64,000 bases of DNA from Hydrangea macrophylla (Eukaryota > Streptophyta > Magnoliopsida > Cornales > Hydrangeaceae), in assembly GCA_033977485.1 (NCBI GenBank), contig CM066983.1:64466010-64530009 (forward strand), read 5' to 3'. The position numbers and the translations under genes were made by a program. This document shows positions 11,502 through 22,580 of the stretch, one piece after another. The notes under the pieces are model-generated. The model was not told where the DNA came from. It did not search any database and worked only from the letters and a program-made list of their open reading frames with translations. Position 1 is the stretch's first letter. The number at the start of each line of letters is the position of its first letter.

Positions 11502-14117
11502 TGAAAACATTGAAAAGATATGAATCCGGAAATGAAAAAAGGAAGAGAAAAAGGAGAGAACTTGAATTGATTGAATCTTAAAAAGGAGCTCTTCATAAGT
11601 TTTTAAAAACCAATATAAATGAAGAACATAGGAACTTGAATGAACATGAAGATGTGGAAAATGTAGAAATTGTAAATGAACACAAAGATGTGGTAAATGA
11701 AGAAATTGTGAATAAACCTAAAGATGCGGTAAATGAAGAAAATGTGAATAGACTCGAAGATGTGATAAATGAAGAAATTGTAAATGAACACAAAGACGCC
11801 ATAAATGAAGAAATGGTGAATGAACCTAAAAATGCGATAAGTGAAGAAAATGTGAATGAACTTGAAGATGTGGTAAATGAAGAAAATGTTGAAAGTAGTC
11901 CAAACATAGATGACCCAGGAAATTGGAAAAAGATTGATCAAAGATTGAGAGATTTATTAGTTGAAAGAGGTCCTAAAAGAGATGACAACCTTGATTTTCC
12001 AAAGGATTCAGAAAGTAGGCATTTCTCTTATGCATATTACATTCGTCAGTTATCAAACGGCGAAAAGCATGATAGGAAATGGCTAATCTATTCTAGTTCT
12101 TTGGATAAGGTCTTTTGCTTTTGTTGTAAGTTGTTCAAGCATGATGGAAACAACACTAAATTGGGCCAATTGGCAAATGAAGGAGCCTGGGACTGAAGAA
12201 ATCTTAGTAGCATGATTAAAAGGCATGAAACTAGTAGAGATCACATTGCTCACATGAGGAGTTGGATTGAATTAGAGATTAGATTTCGACAAAAAGTAAC
12301 AATTGATAAAAGTGTTGAAGAACAAATCAATAGAGAAAAAGAACATTGGAGGCAAGTATTAGTTAGAATAGTTGTTGTTGTGAAAACACTTGCTAAGAAT
12401 AGTTTGGCCTTCCGTGGGGACAACGAGAAGCTTTATGAATAAAATAATGGGAACTTTTTAAGTATAATTGAAATGATTGCCGAATTTGATCCAATAATGA
12501 AAGAGCACACTCGTCGAATTAAAGAGAAAGAAATTCATTATCATTATCTTAGTCACAAAATTCAAAATGAATTTATTCTTCAAATATCGGATGAGATCAA
12601 ATGTGTAATCATAAAAGGGTTAAAGAAGCAAAGTACTTTTCAGTAATTCTTGATTGTACACCGGATGCAAGCCATGAAGAGCAAATGTCCCTTATATTAA
12701 GATGTGTGAATGTTTCAACAACTCCAATTATTGTAAAAGAGTTCTTTTTAGGATTTTTAAAGGTGCATGACACATCGGGGCAAGGACTTTTTGGTGAACT
12801 TGTCAATGTTTTGAAAGATCTTAAACTTGATATTGATGATGTAAGAGGACAAGGGTATGATAATGGTTCTAATATGAAAGGAAAAACAAAGGTGTGCAAA
12901 AAGGAATATTAGAGATAAATCCTAGAGCATTCTACACGCCTTGTGGTTGTCATAGTCTTAATCTTGCACTTTGTGATATGGCAAACTCTTGTTCTAAAGC
13001 TTCATCTTTTTTTGGAGTGGTGCAACGTATGTATTCGTTGTTTTCATCTTCTACAAAGCGGTGGAAAGTTCTCACAGATAATGTCAAAGGTTTCACGCTT
13101 AAGCCACCATCACAAACTCGTTGGGAAGGTCAAGTTGAAAGTGTTAAAGCCATAAGATTCCAAGCTCCAGATATAAGAAATGCTTTGAATGACTTAGCAA
13201 GTACTAGTGAAGATCCCAAGACAAAGAGTGATGCCGAGTGCTTGGCGACGTATGAAATTGAGAATTTTGAGTTCTTGCTTGGCATGGTTATTTGGTTTGA
13301 TATATTGAATGTTGTTAACAAAGTAAGCAAAATCATGCAAACAGAGGACATGCAAATTGATGTTGCTATAGATCTCTTAAGAGGACTCATTTCTTTTTTT
13401 GAAAGCTATAGAGAAAATGGATTTGAAGAAGCTATGATTGAGGCTAAAGAGATTGCAATTAGAATGGAAGTTGAACTTGTTTTTCGTGAACGACGTGTCA
13501 TTCGTAGAAAGAAGCAATTTGATGAGACTGCTAGTGAAGAGATGACACAATCAGCTGAAGAATCATTTAGAGTCAATTACTTCATATACATAGTTGATCA
13601 AGCCCTTTCTTCACTCAAGAGTAGATTTGAACAATTTCAACAATATGACGAATCTTTTGGATTCTTGTTGAATGTGGAGAGGTTGAAGTCTGCCGACAAT
13701 GATAATTTGAAGTGTTCATGTAATAATCTTGAAGATCTCCTAAAACATGACATGGTTTTTGATATTAATGGGGCAGAATTATGTTTTGAACTCAAAATCT
13801 TAAGAGAAGCTTTACCAAGAGGAACAAAAAAGGCAATTGAAGTATTGAATTTTATAAAGAGGCTAGATAGTTGTTTTCCAAACGCTTGGATTGCTTATAG
13901 AGTATTATTAACTATTCCAGTGACAGTTGCCTCTGCTGAGAGAAGTTTTTCAAAGTTGAAGTTGATCAAGTCTTATCTACGGTCGACGATGTCACAAGAG
14001 AGATTGAATGGATTGGCTATGATTTCTATTAAAAAAAATTTGTTGGAGACTCTTGATTTTCCTTCTTTAATTGATACTTTTGCTGCTCAAAATGCTAGGC
14101 GATCACATTTAGTTTGA
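11502..14117 (+). pseudogene. hAT transposase (TTF-type/ZMYM1-like), decayed
   Basis: Start chosen at the ATG in AGGTATGAAAACATTG; the protein opens MKTLKRYESGNEKRKRKRR, a basic N-terminus usual in this family, and hits a stop at about 11578. Domains in order: 12-residue repeats (11637-11890), a TTF zinc-finger region ([15 protein letters not shown] near 12110), a DUF4371-like core ([18 protein letters not shown] near 12640, CGCHSLNLALCDMA near 12945), and the C-terminal hAT dimerisation region (TVASAERSFSKLKLIKSYLR near 13925). Stops at about 12194 and 12439 and frameshifts near 12618 and 12890 break it. Family role: cut-and-paste transposition. The last 407 residues remain open. Confidence 0.9.
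11637..11890 (+). repeat. 36-bp coding minisatellite in the transposase N-terminus
   Basis: Seven tandem 12-residue units of the type [12 protein letters not shown], all in frame and strongly acidic. Codon variation between copies shows they are not a very recent expansion. Confidence 0.85.
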
Positions 14118-14332
14118 TGTAAAGTTAGAGTTTTGATTTTTGGGACTAAGATGTATGTTTTGGAACTAAGTTGAACAACACTAATGTAATTATGTGCTTA
14201 TCGTCTCATTTTAATGAAAATTATTATGTACTCTTATAGATTTTGCGCTTATGAAATTTATTAAAGAGGGGCCCGCCTTTGAAAGTTCGCATGAGGCCTT
14301 AGAAAATTTTAGGAATCTCAGGGCCGGCCCTG

Positions 14333-15460
14333 TCACACAGTCATAATTTCACAAAGCTCAACTATACATGAGAACTCTTATCTTTCTATGTACAAATAAA
14401 TTAATTTATATTAACGAACACGAAATCACAGAAAAATATGATATAGCAAATATGCTTATTTTAACATTCATAAAACTGTTACTGTAATATGTATTTTCTG
14501 CCCAAACGGTGCAGAATTGGGAAAAATACCATTAGACGAAAGTTGTCCAGAATTGCGTTTCCTACAGGCTTAAGCGGACAGAATCACGAAAACTGTAACG
14601 TATGATTTATTAGGAATTTTCTACTAAAATCTGATCCGTGAAAATCTCAAATCCGAAAATTGAATAATTGCTCAAATGTATATCCAAGGCTCATCTATAA
14701 ATCTCAAATCATAACTTCAATCATTGTAAATAAAAACCTAAATCTCATAACCCATAACCGTACTAATTTCATAATCTATCCATTTAAATTTCAATCAAAC
14801 GAGATTGAAAGAAAATAACAAGTTAACTCACCGATTTAGGACTTCAATGTTGATGAAGATTCGCAAAACAATATTTGGAGTTCCTCTTTTCTTCTCTTAT
14901 TATCTTCTTCTTCTTCTTCTTCTTCTTCTTCTTCTCTCTCTCTCTCTCTTGACTGCTCTATTTTTCTCATGTCTCTCTTTTCTTTTCTTTTTGTTATCAA
15001 AACCCTAGGAGGTATATTATGTATGTATATATGATACACCTACATATATTATAACACAAACACACAAAAAGCTAAAAATCCCGTTTTTTGTCTAGGGGTC
15101 TCACAAAAAGGCTTTGTATGGGCCCGAAATACATTCTAAAGTTCTAAAATGAGTGACCCAATGGGTGTACATAACCTGGGTACTTAATTTAAATGTTAAA
15201 AACACAAATTAACACATTCACGGGCCTATAATCACTACAAAAAAAATAAACACATCAATTCTTCAATGACTTGTTCAACTTAAGTTTTTACAACTTAACT
15301 CCACCACTTAGCTCTATAAAATTTCACACAATAATTAATGAATAAAATAAATACACACATATAAATAAATAACCATGGTTGTATACACAAAAATTTAGGT
15401 TGTCTCATTATTTTGTTTTTTTAAATGAATATTCATATAAAGAAAATACGGGGTGTTACA
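14333..15460 (-). other. Remainder of the solo LTR right of the hAT
   Basis: Non-coding. Holds a (TTC)n/(TC)n tract at 14905-14950, an AACTCACC junction-like motif near 14825, and the U3 end at 15460. No gene seen. Confidence 0.5.
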
Positions 15461-16600
15461 TGTATACCAAGTGAAATTTCATTTAAAATTTTTATACAGC
15501 GCACATTTCCCTAATCAAGAATCTTAACTTTAAAAATCTTAACATACATATTGTCTTTTTCACTATTTTTCCCAAAAAACAATACTTTGATTCTAGAATT
15601 CAAAGAAAAAAGAGTCATAAAAATAAAGAATATTTATGACTACCCAAAAATGAAGTCATAAAAGTCTTGTTATTTATGACACTTTTCTAAATACTTATTA
15701 TATATGACACTTTTCACAAACATGTCATAAAAAGTCTTATTTTTTATGATAATTTTCAAAAAACTGTCATAAAAAATCTAATATGATTCTTAATAAAATC
15801 TAAATTTGTGACACTAAAAGTAACTATCAAGTATTAATAGTCCAATTTCAAAAAGTAATTTCTTAAAAACTAGTCTCTCAAAGGTCGATTTAAGTGAAAT
15901 TTCACTTAATATTCATGTAAAGATTTAGTGAAATTTCACATAATATTCGTGTATGCCAAGTAAAATTTCACAAAATATTTTTGTACAGAGGACCTTTCCC
16001 TAATCAAGAATCTTAACTTTAAAAATCTTAGCATTTTGTCTTTTTTTCACTCTTTTTCCCAAAACAGTACTTACGTTTGATTCTAGAATTCAAAGAAAAA
16101 GAGTCATAAAAATAAAGAATATTTATGACTACCAAAAAATGAAGTCATAAAAGTCTTATTATTTATGACCATTTTCAAAAAACTGTCATAAAAACTCTTA
16201 TTATTTTTGACCATTTTCAAAAAACTGTCATAAAAACTCTTATTATTTATGACCATTTTAAAAAAAAAAACTGTCATAAAAACTCTTATTATTTATGACC
16301 ATTTTCAAAAAAACTGTCATAAAAACTCTTATTATTTATGACCATCTTATTATTTATGACCATTTTCAAAAAAACTGTCATAAAAAATCTTATTACTTAT
16401 GACCCTTTTAAAAATACTGTCATAAACAATCTTATTATTTATGACTAATAAAAAAAATGGTCGTAAATAAAACATCACTTACCAATCTTATGACTATATT
16501 TGCAAAAAGAGTCATATATGTTAGAAAAAAGTATTTGTTATGACTCTTTTTTTAAAATAGTCATTAGCCCAAAATAAAAAAAGTCATAAAAAGGGTTTTT
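15461..16600. repeat. Right subterminal array of the CACTA, with an internal duplication
   Basis: A segment beginning TGTATACCAAGTGAAATTTC at 15461 and running to about 15660 is repeated from about 15951 to 16150. From about 16120 to 16440 a unit of some 48 bp with CTGTCATAAAAACTC and TTATTTATGACCA repeats about seven times. These are CACTA subterminal repeats, differing in unit from those at the left end. Confidence 0.8.
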
Positions 16601-16613
16601 TCTTGTAGTGACT

Positions 16614-18182
16614 TCTCTTCATACAAGTAATGCCTACAGATCTTAAGAACAAATACTATCGCAGCCAATTCTAGGTCATGCATAGGGTAATTCTTCTTAT
16701 GTGGTTTCAATTGCCTCGATCCATACGCAATCACTTTACCATCATGCATCAGCACACATGCTAGTCCTTGATTTGAAGCATCAGTATAAATCGTAAACCT
16801 TTATCCGCTCTTGGGTATGGCCAAAACTGGCACTGAGGTTAACCTTTCCTTCAGTTCTTGGAATACTCCTTCATGTTTGTCCATCCATTCATACTTAGCT
16901 TCCTTGCTTGTTAACTGTGTTAAAGGCCCTGTAATTTGGAAAATCCTTCTACAAATCTCCGATAATAACAGGGTAAACCCAGGAAACTCCTGACTTTCGT
17001 GGCATTGGTTAGTCGATTCCACTTTAAGACTACATCAATTTTAGATGAGTCCACAGCTATTCCTTCCTTTGAAACAACATGTCCTAGGAACTTGACTTCC
17101 TGCAGCCAAAATTCACATTTACTAAACTTCGCATACAATTGATTATCTCAGAGTGTCTATAAAGCAATCTGTAAATGTTTCTTGTATTCCTCTTCCATCT
17201 GAGAGTATATTAGGATATCATTGATGAACACAATAATAAACTGGTCCAAATAAGGCATGAATACTCGATGCATCAAATCCATGAATACCGTTAGAGCATT
17301 GGTCAATCCAATAGGCATAACCAGAAATTCGTATCCATATCTTATCCTGAATGCGGTCTTTGATACCTCTTCTTGTCGAACTAACAGTTGATGATAACCC
17401 GAACGTAGATCTATCTTAGAAAAGACCGTTGATGACTGTAATTGGTCAAACAAATCATCTATCTGGGAAAGTGGATACCTATTCTTAATCGTAGCTTTGT
17501 TCAATTCTATATAATCAATACAAAGTCGGAAAGTCTCATCCTTCTTCTTCAAGAGCAGCACTGGTGCTCCCCAGGGTGACGTGCTAGGTCGAACGAAACC
17601 TAAGTCTTCCATTTCTTGCACTTGCTTCTTCAGTTCCAACATCTCAGTTGGTGCCATCCTGTACGGAGTCCTAGAAATTGGTAGCGTTCCGGTCACTAAC
17701 TCTATATAGATGTCCATCTCTCGCTTCGGCGGAAGTCTGGATATATTCTGAAATGCATCTTCAAAATCTTGCACAGTAGGAATTTGAGTAACTGTGATCT
17801 CTGAACTGGTGTTTCCAATCGCAGCTAGCCTACTTGTAAGAAACGCATCACTCGAAGAATTACACTGGAATTTGAAAGGTGACATCCCAAGTAATGAAAA
17901 GAAAATTGCTCTACTAACATAATTCAAATTGGCACCGTACTGGGTAAGCCAATCAAATCCTAGAATCACATCAAATTCAGACATTTACAGAGCTATCAGA
18001 TCTGCCATAAAATTTCTACCTCCCAGGGTCAGGGGACAATCTTTGCACACCTTTCCCAACTTAATGGTCACACCCAAAGGTGACACAGCGTTAAGAGCCA
18101 TCTCAAGGGCTTGGGGTATTAATCTCAACTCACGCACAACCTTAATAGCAATAAACGAACGAGAAACGCCCGTATCAAACAA
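16614..18182 (-). pseudogene. Gypsy protease, reverse transcriptase and RNase H start
   Basis: Minus strand from 18182: protease with DTGVSRSFI (usual DTGASHSFI), then [10 protein letters not shown] near 17970. RT fingers and palm follow: [20 protein letters not shown] (near 17610), [14 protein letters not shown], and the active-site region as [10 protein letters not shown] near 17220. The family motif is F/Y-x-DD; here the first Asp is Asn, so catalysis should be lost. The connection region ([20 protein letters not shown] near 17110) and RNase H ([20 protein letters not shown] near 16710) follow in shifted frames, up to the CACTA insertion. Stops lie at 17984 and elsewhere. Confidence 0.9.
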
Positions 18183-18319
18183 AGCTCTAACTTGATGATG
18201 GAAAAGTATAAGCGTACCTTCTAAATTCTGCTACTCTTCTTCATTGAAACCCGCTCCTTCTGAAATGATCTCATTCATCTGAACCTGTCTTGGTGGTCCT
18301 TGATGTCCTTGAGTTGACA

Positions 18320-19382
18320 CCTCGTAATATCCACTACGTGGTGCTCGACAATCCTTACTCATATGCCTACGTTTACCACAATTATAGCAAACAACACCTG
18401 ATCGATCAAAGTTTTAGGGAGCTTGACAGTCCTTAGCTAGGTGTCCTGGTATCCCACAATTAAAACATCCACTTATCTCTCTTCTAGGTGCAACTGGTGG
18501 TGCCTGAAAAGGTGGCTCTGTTGTCCGAGCTATTGAGGTTAGGGAAAAGATATTGGAGGTTTCATAGCTCTATCCCAAGTACGCTTATATCCCTGTACAA
18601 CTGCTTGAGGTCTCCAATCGTGCATTCTTCGCAGCGGGGCTTGGAAATTCCTCTACTGGAAATTCCTCGGTGGCAGGGGTCGTGTCATAACTTGTCTCTG
18701 GATCTGCTGCACATCCTTCTCTAGGCGTGCTACCAATCTAACCAGCCCTTCAAATGATTGGTTCAAATGTCCCACCGTCATGTGCCTCAGATGTGAGCTA
18801 AGTCCTTGATGGAACCTCTTTATCCTTTTGGGAGCCGTGTCCATTATATATGGAGCAAAACGGGAGAGACATTCAAAGTGCATTGCATATTCTCGCACCA
18901 TTCGAATACCCTGGACTAAACTAAAAAATTCCTTCTCGTGCTGATCACGCTGGTCATCGGGGAAATACTTCTCTAAGAACCATCCCTTGAAAACCTTCCA
19001 TGACATCGTCTTTGAAGCTTCCAGTCCTATTATTGCTTTTTCAGACTCCCATCAATTTGTGGCGGCATATGTAAGCTGAAACATGGCCAAACGATGCTTC
19101 TCCTGTTCACTACAATTGACAGCCTCAAAGATTAACTCCATCTCTCTAAACCATTGTTCTGTCTTCTAATGTGCTGTCAAACCATCAAACTTCTCAGGTC
19201 GCAACTCTCAAAAATGTTCTAGAAACTTGTCTCCTATCTGAGGTCCACCTGGATTGTTGCAGTGATTATGGGTACTTCCCATATGTTCCATACGTCTCAT
19301 GAAGGCATCGAATACCCGTTGGATCCATCTCTGCCGGAATGGGTACTCCATGTCTATGACGATTTCTAGTAGCTCCAGCCAT
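18320..19382 (-). pseudogene. Gypsy gag with zinc knuckles, decayed
   Basis: The start is the ATG at 19382 (MAGATRNRHRH). The retrotransposon gag domain is recognisable at 19006-18653 (KVFKGWFLEKYFPDDQRDQ, VREYAMHFECLSRFAPY). Two CCHC knuckles lie near 18470-18340 (CFNCGIPGHLAKDC and CYNCGKRRHMSKDC) with an in-frame stop between them. Several frameshifts and stops break the rest. Family role: virus-like particle protein of the element. Confidence 0.85.
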
Positions 19383-19739
19383 AGTGCTTCGTATGCAGTG
19401 TGCCTATAAAAGCTCCATCATTAGGATGTTGACCTCGCCCCAAACAATATCATACATAGCTATAGTAAAAGCAATGTGCAGACTAAAATCTCAGATATAC
19501 ATAGCAAAATTATCTTGTATATATATATCCATAATCAAGACATTAACTTACAAGATGCCATCACTATACAAGGTTACGCATAAGCCGACTACCATATACA
19601 ACTATCCCCCAAAACACCCAAAAGCTAAAAGTGGGCGACATGCCCTATAAACAAGCTAAACTCTAAACTTAGAGAACACCCTCCTCAAAAGTCATCCATG
19701 TATGACTCCATAAAATGATGCCTTATCCTCTGGGGCAAT

Positions 19740-20525
19740 CAACTATCCCTCAGCTATATCCGCGTTTAACGGCTCGTCCTCGTCGAGGGGCTCATCAAGA
19801 TCTTCAACATCATCCTCTGCTACCTGGGCTGTGGCGGCCAACTTTACCTCTCTAATCACAAATCCGTGGGGATGTGCTGCCATCACATCTGCCCATTGTG
19901 CTACAACATATGCTATGTCTGCTACGCCTCCTGGAGCTACCTGAGGAACAAGAGCATCATCTGCAAGGTCCTCCTCAACCACTAAAATGTCCTCCACTAC
20001 TGGTATGTCCATCTCCTCAGGGTCCTGCTCCTCATTATCCAACACCTCATCAGCTAGTAGGATCTCATCTGGTATAATACCTCAGCCCCCAGCTCCTCAT
20101 CAGCTAACAAATCTCCCTCGGGTGTAATATCCTACTCTTTCTCATCCTCAGAAATTACAATAACTAGCGAAGGTATTGACTCCTTTAGCTCTATCTCAGC
20201 CTCATCGTGGCCATCAAAATCCTCATCATCACTGTCTAGGTCCTCATCATCACTATCCAAATCATCATCATCTGTCTCTGCAACATCGTCTACTATCGGT
20301 TTAGCATCCTAGGGGTGGTGGTATCTGTGGAGGTGGCTCCGTTGAAAGTAGTGGCAGCATGCGTATGACATTCCTAAGAAGATACAAATAAATCCCTGGA
20401 TCATGCAATATTGCTAGTGACTCCTCCTCAATACGTCTCAATGTATCCTCAAGATAAATTGCATTTACTCGAAGCTCCTCTGGATCCTTAGTCCTCGGGA
20501 TACAATAATCATGCCATAAGTCCAT
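19740..20525 (-). pseudogene. Extra acidic reading frame in the Gypsy leader, upstream of gag
   Basis: Between the primer-binding site and gag, minus strand, an ATG at 20525 opens MDLWHDYCIPRTKDPEELR and continues 74 residues. Then come broken frames rich in Asp, Glu and Ser (clusters of GATGATGA-type codons, 20120-20290) and a 100-residue open stretch (20045-19743) rich in EDLDEPLDEDEP. I do not recognise the protein. Some plant Gypsy lineages carry an additional ORF before gag, so a decayed version is plausible; it could also be leader sequence with biased composition. Confidence 0.5.
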
Positions 20526-20763
20526 CTCTAGAGTGGTTATGCTCCCTGATGGATCATCCTAGTGTAGTATGTCGAGTCCATTGGCTCCACATTACCCTCA
20601 TGTATCTAATGCCCTCCGTACACATCCAGGACAAATGTAGGCACCATGCCACCTGAAAAGAAACTATTTAATATTAGAACTAAACTCGAAGACTCATATC
20701 TTAAAAATCTTAAACTTAAATGCTAAAAGTGTCAGACAATCAGTGAGCACAAGAGAAACCTAG

Positions 20764-20775
20764 GATCTGATACCA
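20764..20775 (-). other. Gypsy primer-binding site
   Basis: Minus strand reads TGGTATCAGATC, matching the initiator tRNA-Met type site, seven bases after the LTR end GGGGCGTGACA. This fixes the right-hand LTR as the 5' LTR of the minus-strand element. Confidence 0.8.
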
Positions 20776-22134
20776 AAAATCCTGTCACGCCCCGACGTAG
20801 TAAAAATAGGGAAAATAAAATTCCATTTTTGGACCCGTAGGTCGTGACTGGTGAATATCACTCGATTGTCCACGACACACAGTTCTAACACATCAGAGAT
20901 AAGAATGTAGTAACTGAAATAACTCAAATGCTAAAAAAACGTAAAAAACCTTATTACAAATCCCAACGTTGTAGTAAACTGAAAACTAAGTCTTAAGGCA
21001 CACTCGCCAACTATCAAGTAACATAGTTAAAATATAATTTAAAGGACTACTAATCTAGCCCTAAGCCTCAAGTGCCGTAGACATTGTCATCAACATGGTG
21101 GTGTTCTCCTTCGATCCCTTCTTCGGTCTGACCATCCCAATCATAGCCTTCCTCCGAGTACTCCTGGTAGTAGTCCTCATTAATGGGCATCTCACCTGTA
21201 TAGCCATAGGTCTGAAAAGCTGGACATGGGTATATCCAGCTGCATAAATACCGTCAGCTTGGGAAAGCCGAGTGAGTAATAAACTAACAGAGTATCAAAA
21301 TAAGAAGTCTTTAATAGCATTTGCATTAAGATATAGTATTCTGGACGTGCTCGTTCTTACGCATCCTAACTTACTATATGCGACTCAACATCCTGACTTA
21401 CAATATTATGGACTTTGTGTCCATATTACTGACTCATTCTCCCATGCATGTCCAACCATACGTTGCCTGGTTGAAAGACTCCCTTCCCAAAGATCTTGAT
21501 TCATTTTCCAATATCATAGTAATGGTCAGCCTGGTATAAAACCTCAGCTATCCCATTCTCGTAACGTAATGGTCAGCCTGGTACGAAACCTCAACTATCC
21601 CATTCTCTACGATGTTTCTTGGTACGGAGTACCGGCCGTTACATATACATAATGTGCCTTGGTATTATCATACCTGCTGTTCCACATAAACAACGTGCCT
21701 TGGTATCATCATACCGGCCCGTTCCACATAAACAATGTGCCTTGGTATCATCATATCGGCCGTTACACATCTCAATCATCATTTCTCTTTCCACAGTCAT
21801 GGCTATCACTTGCCACAATGAATCATGATCCATACAAGAAGACTCAACCCAACATAACTCATAATCTCCTTGTTCGCTTAACTTATACCATATGAACAAA
21901 TAAATAGTCTCCATGACTACAAGGTACCAAACTATGCATGTCAGCTTCCTCATATAAACATCCTTATATTTAAGATTTACTTATTCACTGACATTAGGTT
22001 CACTATCCAAATGTGTATCTTCGTATCATACTGAAGTTTCATTCTAACATATCAAAACAGTAATCGAAAACTTTGATAGACATGCGATCACATAATATAA
22101 CTAAACATGGATTAAATCACATTCTGCCACGATA

Positions 22135-22300
22135 CAATCGATTGGACTAACTCAATAATCGATTAGGAAAAATCAGGTGCCAATCGGTTGGTCTTAATGG
22201 CAATAGATTGGTACCCAAAAGATGCCAATCGATTGGAAATATCACCAATCGATTGGGACAAAGTTTAATCGATTTGACAAAATGGCAATCGATTGGTACT
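22135..22300. repeat. Cluster of AATCGATT palindromes in the Gypsy LTR
   Basis: At least six perfect or near-perfect copies of CCAATCGATTGG within 165 bp, continued by four more at 24935-25010 on the other side of the nested LTR. No longer repeat unit surrounds them. Confidence 0.8.
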
Positions 22301-22580
22301 TCATCTTCTTCACAGTGAACGTACTGAAATTATACATAACGGAAAATAAATGTTATGGATCCATTCTCTTCGTACAAAAACTCCTAAAAACACCTCATAA
22401 AGCTACTATGTGAGTTTGAGAACTCACCTATGTGTGTGGATGTGGTGGTGTGCTAAATAAGCTTGAAACTTGAGCTTTAATGGTGGGACTCTTTTCTTTC
22501 TTTCTCTCTTTTCCTCCTCTTTCTTATGTCCTCCTTCTCTTCTCCTTGAAAGTGTGTATGTGTGAGTATGGAGGTGTGTA

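Larger units (their letters stand above)
9515..14332 (+). mobile_element. hAT transposon with decayed transposase
   Basis: Perfect 8-bp target duplication TCACACAG at 9507-9514 and 14333-14340. The terminal inverted repeats are GAGTGCCGGCCCT on the left and CAGGGCCGGCCCT (inverse of the right end), 11 of 13 matching. The element is 4.8 kb and carries a plus-strand hAT-superfamily transposase pseudogene preceded by about 2 kb of pyrimidine-rich leader with repeated exon-like modules and a SINE. Confidence 0.9.
8820..15460 (-). mobile_element. Solo LTR (Gypsy type) inside the CACTA, interrupted by an hAT element
   Basis: The right end at 15460 reads on the minus strand TGTAACACCCCGTATTTTC, matching the start of the other Gypsy LTRs here (TGTAATACCCGTATTTTC at 25111). 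The following five bases are TGTAT. No polyprotein is attached. The left (U5) end was not resolved; 8820 is an estimate based on LTR-like sequence beginning near there. Removing the hAT element leaves an LTR of about 1.8 kb. Confidence 0.5.
6974..16610. mobile_element. CACTA (En/Spm) transposon inserted in Gypsy RNase H
   Basis: Left end CACTACAACAAAAAACCC at 6974; right end is the inverse of CACTACAAGAAAAAACCC at 16610. Both are flanked by the 3-bp duplication ACT (6971-6973, 16611-16613). Long subterminal arrays of GTCATAAA-type repeats lie inside both ends, as is typical for CACTA elements. The Gypsy RNase H reading resumes across the duplication (a [13 protein letters not shown] block on the right, an [10 protein letters not shown] block on the left), proving the site. 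No TNP2-like transposase was found in the roughly 3 kb of CACTA-own sequence, so this copy looks non-autonomous. Confidence 0.9.

Noticed and set aside
20783..20810. LTR start TGTCACGCCCCGACG read as the U3 end of a plus-strand element
   Set aside because: The adjacent primer-binding site and minus-strand gag show it is the U5 end of a minus-strand LTR; the true U3 end is at 25111.
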